NCBI GenBank assembly: GCA_029547205.1
Contig: JAKPPT010000115.1
Span: 1-64,000, forward strand
DNA length: 64,000 nt
Direction of reading: 5' to 3'
DNA from: Spirochaetota bacterium
GTDB lineage: Bacteria; Spirochaetota; Spirochaetia; Treponematales; UBA12059
Below the pieces are notes generated by a model that saw only the letters and a program-made list of their open reading frames with translations, did not search any database and was not told the DNA's origin. Numbering within the stretch: position 1 is the stretch's first letter; each line of letters begins with the position of its first letter. The translations under genes and the position numbers were made by a program. This document shows positions 42,908 to 51,601 of this stretch, piece by piece.

Positions 42908-43435
42908 ATGATTCATGAAATTGCTGGTAAACGGCCTACTGTTGGTAACAATGTTTTTATAGCATGGAATGCTGAGGTAGCAGGAAAAGTTACACTCTCT
43001 GACAATGCATCAGTCTGGTTTGGTGCAGTTTTGCGTGGTGATGTTGATGAAATAAGTATCGGTGAAGGCTCAAATATACAGGATGGCACAGTAATACACG
43101 TCGATGAAGGTGTACCGTGCAGAATTGGAAACCATGTAACCGTAGGTCACCGCGCCGTACTCCATGGCTGCACTGTGGAAGACGGTTGTCTCATCGGTAT
43201 GGGTGCAATTGTCTTAGACAAAGCAGTGATAGGTGCCGGATCGGTGGTTGGAGCAGGAGCGCTTGTTACTCAGGGCAAGCAGTTCCCACCGCATTCGCTC
43301 ATTATTGGAAGCCCGGCTCGCGTCGTTCGTACACTTACTGATGAAGATGTGCAGGCTATACAAAAAGGAGCACTCCACTATATCGAAAATGCGCAAAAAG
43401 CAATGCACTGGCGACGCATCGATGAGCAGCATTAA
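42908..43435 (+). CDS. gamma-carbonic-anhydrase-like hexapeptide-repeat protein
   Basis: A 175-aa left-handed beta-helix protein. The ATG at 42908 lies 8 bases after AGGAG; the GTG at 42902 is too close. Hexapeptide turns (IGEGSNIQDGTVIHV, VEDGCLIGMGAIVLDKAVIGAGSVVGAGALVTQG) form the helix. The three zinc/metal His of the gamma-CA family are present: His64 (TVIHVD), His81 and His86 (VGHRAVLHGC). Such proteins (YrdA, PaaY group) form trimers; carbonic anhydrase activity is possible but other roles (thioesterase) are reported in the group. It meets the opposing regulator gene end to end, overlapping by 4 bases. Confidence 0.9.
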   Translation: MIHEIAGKRPTVGNNVFIAWNAEVAGKVTLSDNASVWFGAVLRGDVDEISIGEGSNIQDGTVIHVDEGVPCRIGNHVTVGHRAVLHGCTVEDGCLIGMGAIVLDKAVIGAGSVVGAGALVTQGKQFPPHSLIIGSPARVVRTLTDEDVQAIQKGALHYIENAQKAMHWRRIDEQH

Positions 43436-43992
43436 GTTTCTATCAGTATTGTTTCGATGCGAATCCATGATTCGTTATTTGGTATTTTATTTTTAGGAAA
43501 TGCTTCACCGATTAAAATGCGGGTTCCTTTGTCTAAAGCAAATTTTTCCGCCTGCGACTCATTGGTTGTATGAACAAGCAAAATATTGTGACGTTCACAG
43601 GCATACTCAAAAAGAAAATCAACATCCGAGATTCCTAACAGTATAATGCGCACGAGGCCCTTTTGTTTCTCCTGCACAATAAAGCTTTCAATACGCTCTT
43701 TATAGAGATTAGCAAGCCTGGCGGTTCTGCGAAAATATCGGTACGTACGCCGTGCAATCTCATTTATGCCATCGGGAGTAAGCGCATAGACAATGGTTCG
43801 TGCATTGAGCTTTTTAAGCATGAGCCAGCCTTTTTCAGAAAATCGTTTGAGTAAGGCATTGGTCATTCCTAGCGAGAGCCCGCCTGCTTCAGCGAGTTCC
43901 CGCTGCGTTATAGGAATATTCCGCCGCTCCGAAGCCTGAATCGTTTCGAGAATAATAAGCTCTGCATCATCAGTGACCTGAGTTTCGTTCAT
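43432..43992 (-). CDS. winged-helix (MarR-like) transcriptional regulator
   Basis: A 186-aa protein. A winged helix covers about 10-75: LIILETIQASERRNIPITQRELAEAGGLSLGMTNALLKRFSEKGWLMLKKLNARTIVYALTPDG. The carboxy part (about 90-186) has IILLGISDVDFLFEYACERHNILLVH and FALDKGTRILIGEAF, a small alpha/beta fold resembling a ligand or nucleotide-type domain, which I cannot name. Spirochaete genomes often carry such MarR-type wHTH regulators. Targets unknown. Its gene is convergent with the gamma-CA gene. Confidence 0.75.
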   Translation of the reverse strand: MNETQVTDDAELIILETIQASERRNIPITQRELAEAGGLSLGMTNALLKRFSEKGWLMLKKLNARTIVYALTPDGINEIARRTYRYFRRTARLANLYKERIESFIVQEKQKGLVRIILLGISDVDFLFEYACERHNILLVHTTNESQAEKFALDKGTRILIGEAFPKNKIPNNESWIRIETILIET

Positions 43993-44050
43993 CGTTTGTT
44001 CAATTTATGAACATTATAGCGCAATACTTACAGCAGTTCAATTACTCGCT

Positions 44051-44070
44051 GGTGTCAGGAAAATTGTATG
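44051..44070 (-). repeat. dispersed repeat terminus (GGTGTCAGGAAAATTGT type)
   Basis: GGTGTCAGGAAAATTGTATG, close to the reverse of the right end of the dispersed element family (compare the right end at 17450). It lies between the winged-helix regulator start and the mgsA stop. Confidence 0.5.
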
Positions 44071-44080
44071 TATTGCCCGT

Positions 44081-44548
44081 TTAAACGTTTCGGTTCAAAT
44101 ATTCAGAATAATCTGTCAGTATTGGCTCATATGGCTCGTTAAGGAGCGGGCTGGAAATTAAAAAATCTGCCGTAGAACGATTACAGGCAATCGGAACATT
44201 GTAAAGCACTGCAATTCGTAACAATGCTTTAACATCAACATCATGAGGATGTGGAGACATAGGATCCCAGAAAAAAATGATGAGGTCTATTTTTCCTTCT
44301 GCAATAAGTGCACCGAGCTGCTGGTCACCACCAAGTGGTCCTGATTTGAGTTTGGTTATTGAAAACTCTGACTTAATGCCAGTTTCCTGCATTTTTGCTT
44401 GAATGGTTTCTTCAACTAATTTGCCAGTCGTGCCGGTACACACCATAGAATGCTTGAGCAGTGTCTGCCAGTTATACTGTACCCACTCAACAAGGTGCTT
44501 TTTGCGGTTATCGTGAGCAACGAGCGCTATATTTTTTTGCTTTTTCAT
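44081..44548 (-). CDS. mgsA: methylglyoxal synthase
   Basis: Converts dihydroxyacetone phosphate to methylglyoxal and phosphate, a bypass of lower glycolysis under phosphate shortage. 155 aa, normal length. Family signatures: IALVAHDNRK (start, with HDNKK-type motif), TGTTGKLVEE (phosphate loop), LKSGPLGGDQQLGA with the catalytic Asp, and FFWDPMSPHPHDVDVKALLRIA. The ribosome site lies in a perfect palindrome AGGAGTACTCCT directly before the ATG, which could fold on itself and damp translation. Confidence 0.96.
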   Translation of the reverse strand: MKKQKNIALVAHDNRKKHLVEWVQYNWQTLLKHSMVCTGTTGKLVEETIQAKMQETGIKSEFSITKLKSGPLGGDQQLGALIAEGKIDLIIFFWDPMSPHPHDVDVKALLRIAVLYNVPIACNRSTADFLISSPLLNEPYEPILTDYSEYLNRNV

Positions 44549-44672
44549 AGGAGTACTCCTTGTACTGTAGTAAGATACCTAAATTATATAGCATCTGGCA
44601 AGTAACTGTATTCTGGCAGAAGGTTTATACATTAAAGAATCCACAATCATTTAATTACAGTTTTGCATTGCG

Positions 44673-46865
44673 CTATTGATTGGTAAAGCATATTCCAAAT
44701 GCCATGAGTCGCCGCTCATAGATTTCAAGAATCTTCCATTCAACAATTGGTATGTTTGTGATAGCCTCTGCAGGTATTCGTGATGCAAACAGGTCAGTTT
44801 GTGCTATACATGAAGTCATTGTTGCAGTTTTAAGCAAAACCGCTTCTTCTCCAAACACGCCTCCTGCCCGGATTGTCTCAATTTCCACCGTATCAAAAAA
44901 CACTCTGGCTTCTCCCTGTTCAATAACAACTAGTTCTGCACCATTGAGCTGCACATATTCACCTGCTTTAACCGTAAAGTGTTTCATTGAACGAGCAATC
45001 TTGCTAATTACTGTTGATGGAATCATATCACCAAACAGAGGTGATGCTCTGAGGGCAGCAATCTTTTTCTGAAAAGATATTTCTTCATCTACAGAGAAGT
45101 TCTTTGCAATGAAACGAAGATAGAGTTCTGCTGGAATACTCAGAGCCTTTACATAGCTGGCAGCTCTAAACGTACTATCAGCGAGCTTCCCGGTAAGTAC
45201 ACTCTGCTCCCCTATCAGTGTCCCTGCCGATGCAAGTAGATGTTTTTGCGAGTGCGTATCAATAATAGCTACTACACCATTGAGGAGCAAGAATATTTTT
45301 TTTGTTGGTTCACCTCGTTTTATGAGAATCTCTCCCGCATTGTAGGAAGCCACCGGGCAGTTAAGCAGGGCTGCTCGTTCAGAATCTGTAGAGCCGGGGA
45401 AATACATTGCAAGAAATTGAGCAGCGTTTCTCATGCTGTAGTCCTGAGTTGCTGGTATTAAAACATCCTGAGAACCGAATACAGCATCAGAACCAATTTC
45501 GCGCTCTTTATCGGTAAGGGGTTCCGATTTATGCGCAATGAGAATTTTCGTTGAATCATCCTGCTCAAAATCCAGCACCGAACCATGTATCATGCCGCCA
45601 CCAGCATCAATTTTTTTAACATCGGCAAACATGAGATAGCTGCTTTTCGTCTGCTCATAGAGCGATGTATCCAGCTTGCCTGATGATTTATTTATGAGAT
45701 CCTGTAAGGTATCGAGTGCTATGATATCAGCAAGGTGTGCATATGTCTTATATCCGCCTTCCCAGAACACTCGAAAATAAAAAGCTGTTGTCTCAATAGG
45801 ATGAGGAGAAGGTATAGGCATAACCTCAAGACCATCAATGTCGTTCCATACACCTGTATTGAGATCAATCGGATCAAAATAGCTTTCAAATTGCTGGAGC
45901 GATACACCCATGAGCGCTGAAGCTTTTTTCATTATTGATGCGCGCACAATAGGTGTAGCAAAAAATTTAATTTTATGATCAGCACGGGCTAATGATGGTA
46001 TTCCAGCAAAATGGTCATCATGAGCATGTGTCTGGAAAACGCCTTCGATTTCGCTGATACTGATGCCGAGCGCAGTAAGACTCTTTAAAATATTTGGTCC
46101 AGCATCTATTAAGTATAATTTACCCTGATATGAGATCATACTGCCCATACATGGCCGATATGGATCCCAACCATCACCTTCACCAACGTGTATAACAGAA
46201 AAATATTCCCGTTCAATGCTATGATAATCAAGATGTACAGCCGAGTCATATGTACTGAGATGAGGTAAGTTAAGATTAACTTCTTCCTTTTCGTGTCCAT
46301 AACTAATTTCAAAAATATTTAATTCTTTACGCGCAATAGTAACTTTTTCCTGAATTGTAACTGGTTCTTTTTCAATAATTACTGTGTCAATAAGATTAGT
46401 AATTGGCTCAATTTTGCCAAACGCAAACCGAATTTTTAGATTCAATAGTTCATTGGCTTCTTTTTCGTTAAGATAGAGTTTTAACTCTTTGGGATCAACA
46501 ATACCGTATTTGCCTATATCGATATACTCAAGCTGTGCATTAATTTGTAATGCACTGCCCATGAGTATAGGTTTTTGCCCTTTGTTGTTTGGGTGACCAG
46601 GAATAATAAGCCCCTGACGGTAAAACATTTGAAGGATGGGGAACTCTGCCAGGTTGCAGAATTCGCCATTTTGCGAGGGTGTATCGGCTAAGAGTATTGC
46701 GTTCGGACCGGTTTCATATGAAAATTTACCGGTTTCCCGCTTTGCAATGAGCCCCATGCGCATGAGATGTTTAACAACATCAGCTGGTGAACCGCACAGT
46801 ATTCGTAAATCAGCCTGTGGAATTGCAATCCAGTAAACACCTTCAGTGATTTTTATTTTTTCCAT
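44673..46865 (-). CDS. metallo-beta-lactamase fold protein with two cyclic-nucleotide-binding domains
   Basis: A 730-aa fusion. Residues 1-~200 form a domain I do not recognise. The hydrolase part (about 215-470) has the metal motif THAHDDHFAG (HxHxDH, about 279-288), preceded by GQLYLIDAGPN-like strand KLYLIDAGPN, and later HGSVLDFE. Two cNMP-binding-type beta-barrels follow (about 495-605: NAGEILIKRGEPTKKIFLLLNGVVAII, SAGTLIGEQSVLTG; and about 615-720: VKAGEYVQLNGAELVVIEQGEARVFF, RAGGVFGEEAVLL). The second barrel is truncated in its phosphate cassette. A hydrolase controlled by a cyclic nucleotide is plausible; substrate unknown. Monocistronic. Confidence 0.88.
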   Translation of the reverse strand: MEKIKITEGVYWIAIPQADLRILCGSPADVVKHLMRMGLIAKRETGKFSYETGPNAILLADTPSQNGEFCNLAEFPILQMFYRQGLIIPGHPNNKGQKPILMGSALQINAQLEYIDIGKYGIVDPKELKLYLNEKEANELLNLKIRFAFGKIEPITNLIDTVIIEKEPVTIQEKVTIARKELNIFEISYGHEKEEVNLNLPHLSTYDSAVHLDYHSIEREYFSVIHVGEGDGWDPYRPCMGSMISYQGKLYLIDAGPNILKSLTALGISISEIEGVFQTHAHDDHFAGIPSLARADHKIKFFATPIVRASIMKKASALMGVSLQQFESYFDPIDLNTGVWNDIDGLEVMPIPSPHPIETTAFYFRVFWEGGYKTYAHLADIIALDTLQDLINKSSGKLDTSLYEQTKSSYLMFADVKKIDAGGGMIHGSVLDFEQDDSTKILIAHKSEPLTDKEREIGSDAVFGSQDVLIPATQDYSMRNAAQFLAMYFPGSTDSERAALLNCPVASYNAGEILIKRGEPTKKIFLLLNGVVAIIDTHSQKHLLASAGTLIGEQSVLTGKLADSTFRAASYVKALSIPAELYLRFIAKNFSVDEEISFQKKIAALRASPLFGDMIPSTVISKIARSMKHFTVKAGEYVQLNGAELVVIEQGEARVFFDTVEIETIRAGGVFGEEAVLLKTATMTSCIAQTDLFASRIPAEAITNIPIVEWKILEIYERRLMAFGICFTNQ

Positions 46866-46964
46866 GAAACAGTATACCTCATTATGTTTATCGGCATTTT
46901 GCTTATTTCCTCTCTGTTTCAGTGTACAATGATGCAGGAACGATGTACAGATAGAGTTGGATTG

Positions 46965-47128
46965 TTAGTGTCATGAAGCTTGTGGCTAGTGTCATGAAGC
47001 TTGTGTATACTGCTACCTCCACAATATATAGTAGACCTAGTTTTATGCGATACTATATATTTGACAGTTCATAAAAACCCTTACAAGTAATAATTACAAC
47101 AGTGTTTTCACAATTTTCGTGACACTAA
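46965..47128 (+). repeat. dispersed MITE-like element, best-preserved copy
   Basis: A 164-bp element. Left end TTAGTGTCATGAAGCTTGTG at 46965-46984 with a second copy of the same 19 bases at 46987-47005; right end CACAATTTTCGTGACACTAA (47109-47128), so TTAGTGTCA and TGACACTAA form terminal inverted repeats. The interior has no reading frame and shares CTCCACAATATATA with the 20243-20344 copy. It lies in the 369-base spacer between the MBL/cNMP gene and the pmbA-like gene; the rest of that spacer holds only the terminator. Confidence 0.75.
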
Positions 47129-47143
47129 GTACCGAGAGCCCGG

Positions 47144-47175
47144 TTAAAAAAAGGCTGCCCCACAAGAGGGCAGCC
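47144..47175 (-). terminator. terminator of the tldD-pmbA operon
   Basis: On the minus strand GGCTGCCC, 7-base loop, GGGCAGCC, then seven T residues; 60 bases beyond the operon's last stop. A textbook rho-independent terminator. Confidence 0.9.
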
Positions 47176-47234
47176 AGAACATGTACATGTAGTGTCCAGT
47201 GCACTTGATTTTTACATATAGGTTATATACATCA

Positions 47235-48575
47235 TTAGAGCGTAAACTTAAAATTCTTAACGAGGAAACCGGGAATCAGAGAACCGCCTAATGAGCGCCC
47301 CTCATACGTTTCACTATTTACAATGAGATGCTGTTCTTTTGTAACAGCTTCAAGCTCTGCTCCCAGGAAATTATATATGGATTCATCAAATCGCATATCT
47401 TTTATTGGACCAACAATGGTACCATTTTCAACCCACAAACAGGCGAACCGGGTCATACCGGTAATGCGAGCAGCCTGTGGATCACTCCAGTTCAAATAGT
47501 GAAAGTTCGAAACATAAATACCAGTGCCGAGAGCCTTGAGTGCATCTGCTTCTGGCAGCGTTCCGCCCGCTATGACAGGAGAGCGAAGCGATTCACCCTG
47601 TGGTGCAGCGTTGGATGGTGTCCCATATTCCTTACTGGAACGAGAGCTTACAAGCGTATTAACCAGTTTTCCTTTTTCTATGAGCGTAAGCTTGAGTGGC
47701 GCAAGCTCTCCAAACTCATTAAAGCGAGGCTCTACACCGAGAGAAAAATCCTGCGTTAAGGTGAAAAGCGGTGACAATGACTCTCTACCTTCCTTGAGAG
47801 CAAGGTAAGCACTCTCTCCTGTATGGAAACCCTGTTCGCCAAGACCGTTCCATGAGAAAAATGTAATGACTTCTGTAAACGCATCAGGTGTAATAAAAAC
47901 GCGATATGAACCGGGCTCCAGCGTAACAGCATCACGGGTAAGATAATTTATAATTGTTTTACTTTCTTCCAGCTTTGCTTTGTATGCTTTATCGTCCCAC
48001 TGAGTACCAGCATACGAAGACTTTACACCGCGGCCATTCGGAAGCCACACAGAATAATCAACCAGGAAAGTTTCGGTTGCAAACCAATGGCGTGCACCCT
48101 TTGTATTCATAGTTCCTTCGCAAACAGTTCCCTGAGAATACAATCCGGTAAAATCCATACCCTTTGCAGGCTCAAGAATAGTACGAGGAATATCGGCTTC
48201 GGGTATCAGTTTACCAGTAAACACCGACTCACTTGTCTCATTTGAATCGGGAATAACCTGATAGGGATCTTCGGGGAGCATGACTATTTCTGCCCTCGCA
48301 CGATTGAGCGCTTGCGCGAGGAGCTCTGTATCATCATGCTCATTACCAGTCAACATAAGTCCATGATTCCAGGTACGCTTGTTACTGCAGAATATCATAT
48401 TTAACCGTACCTGCTCGACAGTACCAGCCTGACGCACCATTGCATTATTGAAACGCATAAAATATGAAGACTCTGCTTCCATAGTAAAAACAATATCTTC
48501 ACCAGGCTGAGCCTCATTTTCAATAAACTGCGCTACATAGGTAAATATTTTTTTATAGTCATTTGCCGATCTCAT
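47235..48575 (-). CDS. TldD/PmbA family protein (PmbA/TldE-like partner)
   Basis: A 446-aa protein encoded after the TldD-like gene; the start at 48575 overlaps the upstream stop (ATGA) and follows GGAGGTGG. It has the PmbA carboxy-terminal features (VSNFHYLNWSDPQAARITGMTRFACLWVENGTIVGPIKDMRFDESIYNFLGAELEAVT) but lacks the HExxxH metal motif, as expected for the non-catalytic partner. TldD/TldE form a heterodimeric protease that trims unfolded or ribosomally made peptides, such as microcin precursors or antitoxins in E. coli. The substrate here is not evident. Confidence 0.87.
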   Translation of the reverse strand: MRSANDYKKIFTYVAQFIENEAQPGEDIVFTMEAESSYFMRFNNAMVRQAGTVEQVRLNMIFCSNKRTWNHGLMLTGNEHDDTELLAQALNRARAEIVMLPEDPYQVIPDSNETSESVFTGKLIPEADIPRTILEPAKGMDFTGLYSQGTVCEGTMNTKGARHWFATETFLVDYSVWLPNGRGVKSSYAGTQWDDKAYKAKLEESKTIINYLTRDAVTLEPGSYRVFITPDAFTEVITFFSWNGLGEQGFHTGESAYLALKEGRESLSPLFTLTQDFSLGVEPRFNEFGELAPLKLTLIEKGKLVNTLVSSRSSKEYGTPSNAAPQGESLRSPVIAGGTLPEADALKALGTGIYVSNFHYLNWSDPQAARITGMTRFACLWVENGTIVGPIKDMRFDESIYNFLGAELEAVTKEQHLIVNSETYEGRSLGGSLIPGFLVKNFKFTL

Positions 48576-50017
48576 TTTCCACCTCCAAAAACCGCTACAT
48601 CTTTGAATGCACAAACAGGACTGCCATGTCCAACATACATTACCTGATTTGGTTCACCCTTACCGCAATTTGGTGTTCCAAAAAATTCAAACGTGTCTCT
48701 ATTTCCTACAGCAACAAGATTGCGCCAGAAATTACTTGATATGCCTCGATAGTTTGGATCGCGTACCGTTTTGGTCAGTTTTCCATTTTCAATCAACTTA
48801 GCATATTCACAGCCGAACTGGAATTTATTGCGGTAATCATCGATGGACCATGATCGGTTAGCCATCATGTACACACCTTTTTCAATAGAACCGATAATTT
48901 CATCAAATGTTGAATTTCCTGGCTCTAAATTGATGTTTGCCATTCTATCAATTGGCGGGCGGTTCCAGCTTGTTGCACGCTGGTTTGCGACACCCGGTAC
49001 ATTAGCGCGCTTCTGACTTTCAAGACTTCCTAGCGCTCGTACTAAAATACCGTCCTTTACGATAAATTCTTTTGTTGCAGGATTGCCAATTTCATCGACT
49101 TTGTACGATGCAAGTTCACCAGGCACAGTTGGATCAAATGTAATGTTCATGAGCTTTGAACCATACTGGAACGTTCCAATATCAGAAAGCTTTATAAAGC
49201 TTGAACCTGCATAGTTACGTTCATCTCCAAGAATGCGGTCAATTTCGAGCGGATGTCCGACACTTTCGTGAATCTGAAGCATCATCTGATCCGGAGCAAG
49301 CACTAGTGTACGGGTATCTTCCGGACAGGGAGGCGCACTGAGTAACTCGAGTGCCTCCTCACCGATTTTTTTGGCTGTTTGTATAGCTCTTTCTGGCTGC
49401 ACCAGTTCAATGCCGCCCTGATAGCAGTAAGCCCAGGGTCCTTTATCTGTTCTGCGCTGCACAACTGGACCATCCATAGCAATCGCTTCCATAATGAGCG
49501 ATTGATAGTATATTGTCTGCTCAATCTCGGCACCATTGCTCGTAACAATTTCATAGATAAGCTTGCCACTCTGATTAGCTGCCAGAGTCTGCACAATTTT
49601 GTCACTGCATTTCATGGTGTTACAAACATCAATGAGCATTGGCACGATGCTCGCTGCGGTTCGGCTCGACTTGATTTTTCGCGGACTTTCGTACTGCGCT
49701 TTCGTGGCAGGTCTAACCGAGGTATCAAATTTGTAGATTGCCCATGGCGATGCTGACTGAGCAACGAGCAATGCTTTTTTTGCAGCTGATTGAATTGATT
49801 CCAAACTCATATCAGAAGTTGCCGCATAGCCAAATTGACCTTTATACAAAACTTCCACCATGCAGCCCACATTTAAGCCTGTCCCCGATTGTTCTATATG
49901 GCCATCCCGCACAAAGTACATGGTTTCTTCTGTGCTTCGTTTTCTAAGTCCAACCCACTCTGCTTCTGGTACTGCTTTAATAGCAATTTCTAGAAGCCGT
50001 TTAAGATCATTTGACAT
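48572..50017 (-). CDS. TldD-like metalloprotease subunit
   Basis: The catalytic partner, 481 aa. The metal motif is HESVGHPLEIDR (about 249-260; HExxxH form of the family), with IGNPATKEFIVKDGIL and GRFQYGSK-like GTFQYGSKLM strands, and FQFGCEYAKLIENGKLTKTVRDPNYRG near the end. It lies directly upstream of, and coupled to, the PmbA-like gene. No peptide-precursor gene for a ribosomal natural product is visible close by, so general peptide turnover is the cautious call. Confidence 0.88.
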   Translation of the reverse strand: MSNDLKRLLEIAIKAVPEAEWVGLRKRSTEETMYFVRDGHIEQSGTGLNVGCMVEVLYKGQFGYAATSDMSLESIQSAAKKALLVAQSASPWAIYKFDTSVRPATKAQYESPRKIKSSRTAASIVPMLIDVCNTMKCSDKIVQTLAANQSGKLIYEIVTSNGAEIEQTIYYQSLIMEAIAMDGPVVQRRTDKGPWAYCYQGGIELVQPERAIQTAKKIGEEALELLSAPPCPEDTRTLVLAPDQMMLQIHESVGHPLEIDRILGDERNYAGSSFIKLSDIGTFQYGSKLMNITFDPTVPGELASYKVDEIGNPATKEFIVKDGILVRALGSLESQKRANVPGVANQRATSWNRPPIDRMANINLEPGNSTFDEIIGSIEKGVYMMANRSWSIDDYRNKFQFGCEYAKLIENGKLTKTVRDPNYRGISSNFWRNLVAVGNRDTFEFFGTPNCGKGEPNQVMYVGHGSPVCAFKDVAVFGGGK

Positions 50018-50239
50018 CTATTTCCCCCTTTATTGGTATGCGGTACCCCGATACGTACCATGCCTTATGATAACGTTCAAATTACTTGAACGTCAAGTGT
50101 TTCTTTGCTAGAGCAATATTCGCGGTAGCGATTTTTTAAAAGATAGGGCATCACGAAGTCTGTCCCCTTTCCTTTTCGTTTCCGTCCCTACAATACCGAT
50201 ACCGGTGGCTGTAGATCTGTTGTAGTGTGATTGTGCTTT

Positions 50240-50346
50240 TTTTCTGATTACCGTTTTTGCGACGCTAAACACACAAGCTTCGTGACACTAAGATTGTTCT
50301 GATTACCACACGAGAGAACTTAAACACACAAGCTTCGTGACACTAA
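50240..50346 (-). repeat. two tandem copies of the dispersed repeat end
   Basis: CACAAGCTTCGTGACACTAA occurs at 50272-50291 and 50327-50346 (spacing 55), each preceded by TCTGATTACC, so a ~55-base unit is duplicated. The reverse complement is TTAGTGTCACGAAGCTTGTG, the left end of the dispersed family. The second copy ends 4 bases before the purK stop region. The remaining spacer up to 50017 shows nothing more than a GTCTGTCCCC stretch (about 50158). Confidence 0.7.
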
Positions 50347-50350
50347 TTTT

Positions 50351-51577
50351 TTACTCTGAGAGTATCTTTATTTTTTCTCGTGCAAGTTCGGCCCGTCGTA
50401 TCGCTTCTTCCACGGTTGGTGCGATTGCTGTGAGGTGTCCCATTTTACGGAATGGCTTAACTTCTGTTTTACCATAGAGATGGAGGGACACACCTGGTAC
50501 ACGGAGCGCTTCCTCTATACCGACATACCGTGGAGTTCCAGAAGCACCTGGTTCACCTAAAAGATTGATCATCATTCCCGGACACACCATTTCTGTAGAA
50601 CCAAGTGAGTATCCTGCAAGAATGCGGTAGTACTGCATGAACTGGCTCGTAACACAATTTTCTATGGTCACATGCCCGCTGTTATGCGGCCTCGGTGCAA
50701 TCTCGTTGACCAGAATGGAACCATCTTTTGCGAGAAACATCTCTACTGCAAATATTCCAGCAAAGACAGGAGTATAGTTCGCATGGGTTTGCATTAGCTG
50801 ATTTTTATGATCAGCCAGAAGTAATCGCAATGCTTCGATTGTTCTCCGGGCAATTGCTACTGCTTCATCATGCTGTTTCTCTGTAATTCGTGCTGGCATC
50901 AGTACCGAATCACAGAGATTTGCGCGAGCATCAAAAACCATTTCGACGCATGGGTACACTGCAGTGTTGCCAAAAGTATCCACTGCACAGAGTACTGCAA
51001 GCTCTTTATCGATTTCTATTTTTTTTTCTACAAATGATGGTACGAGCAGCAGCTTATCGTCCAGCGAGTTAAGTACCGCAACTCCTCTGCCATCATAGCC
51101 ACCCCTTCTCGCTTTTTGCACCACAGGAAAACCACCAAGTGCCTGTACTGATTTTAGCACAGCATTGCGGACCGTATTACTGGATCCTGTGGTATATGCT
51201 TCCGGCATGAGTTCTATGGGTATCCAGGGAGCACTCGGTATGCCAGCTTGTTCAAGCATGGTTTTCTGGAGCTGTTTATCTTTTATAACAGTGAGAATAT
51301 ATGAGGGAGGTATTACCGTCTTTCCGGAAAGCTCAAGATCATGGAGCGCATCTGTATTTACATGCTCAATTTCATACGAGAGAATATCTGTTTCATCGGC
51401 AAGCTCCATAATTGCATTGTAGTCTTCAAGCTCACCTACATATACTTCATCTGCGAGCACACCCGCAGGAGAAGGATAATCAGGTGAAAGCACGCTGATA
51501 TGTCCCAGCAGGGGACGGCATGCTTCAATGGTCATTCTGCCAAGCTGTCCAGCGCCAATAAGTCCTATTCGTTTCAC
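50351..51577 (-). CDS. purK: N5-carboxyaminoimidazole ribonucleotide synthase
   Basis: ATP-dependent carboxylation of AIR in purine synthesis; cytoplasmic ATP-grasp enzyme of 408 aa, slightly longer than the usual 350-390. Family features: MKRIGLIGAGQLGRM at the start, DILSYEIEHVNTDAL, KARRGGYDGRGVAVL (ATP-binding), EMFLAKDGSILVNEIAPRPHNSGHVTIE, and QFMQYYRILAGYSLG. The usual partner purE is not in the window. It starts 24 bases behind ftsK and is probably cotranscribed with it. Confidence 0.94.
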   Translation of the reverse strand: MKRIGLIGAGQLGRMTIEACRPLLGHISVLSPDYPSPAGVLADEVYVGELEDYNAIMELADETDILSYEIEHVNTDALHDLELSGKTVIPPSYILTVIKDKQLQKTMLEQAGIPSAPWIPIELMPEAYTTGSSNTVRNAVLKSVQALGGFPVVQKARRGGYDGRGVAVLNSLDDKLLLVPSFVEKKIEIDKELAVLCAVDTFGNTAVYPCVEMVFDARANLCDSVLMPARITEKQHDEAVAIARRTIEALRLLLADHKNQLMQTHANYTPVFAGIFAVEMFLAKDGSILVNEIAPRPHNSGHVTIENCVTSQFMQYYRILAGYSLGSTEMVCPGMMINLLGEPGASGTPRYVGIEEALRVPGVSLHLYGKTEVKPFRKMGHLTAIAPTVEEAIRRAELAREKIKILSE

Positions 51578-51601
51578 ATATCACCTCTTTGCTATCATAA
51601 T

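Noticed and set aside
49860-50111. Possible extra gene on the + strand upstream of TldD
   Set aside because: Largely antisense to tldD, no ribosome site, no similarity I can see.
50150-50175. GTCTGTCCCC stretch as an insertion-sequence end
   Set aside because: No partner end, target duplication or transposase remains; kept only as a word-count note under the 11-mer finding.
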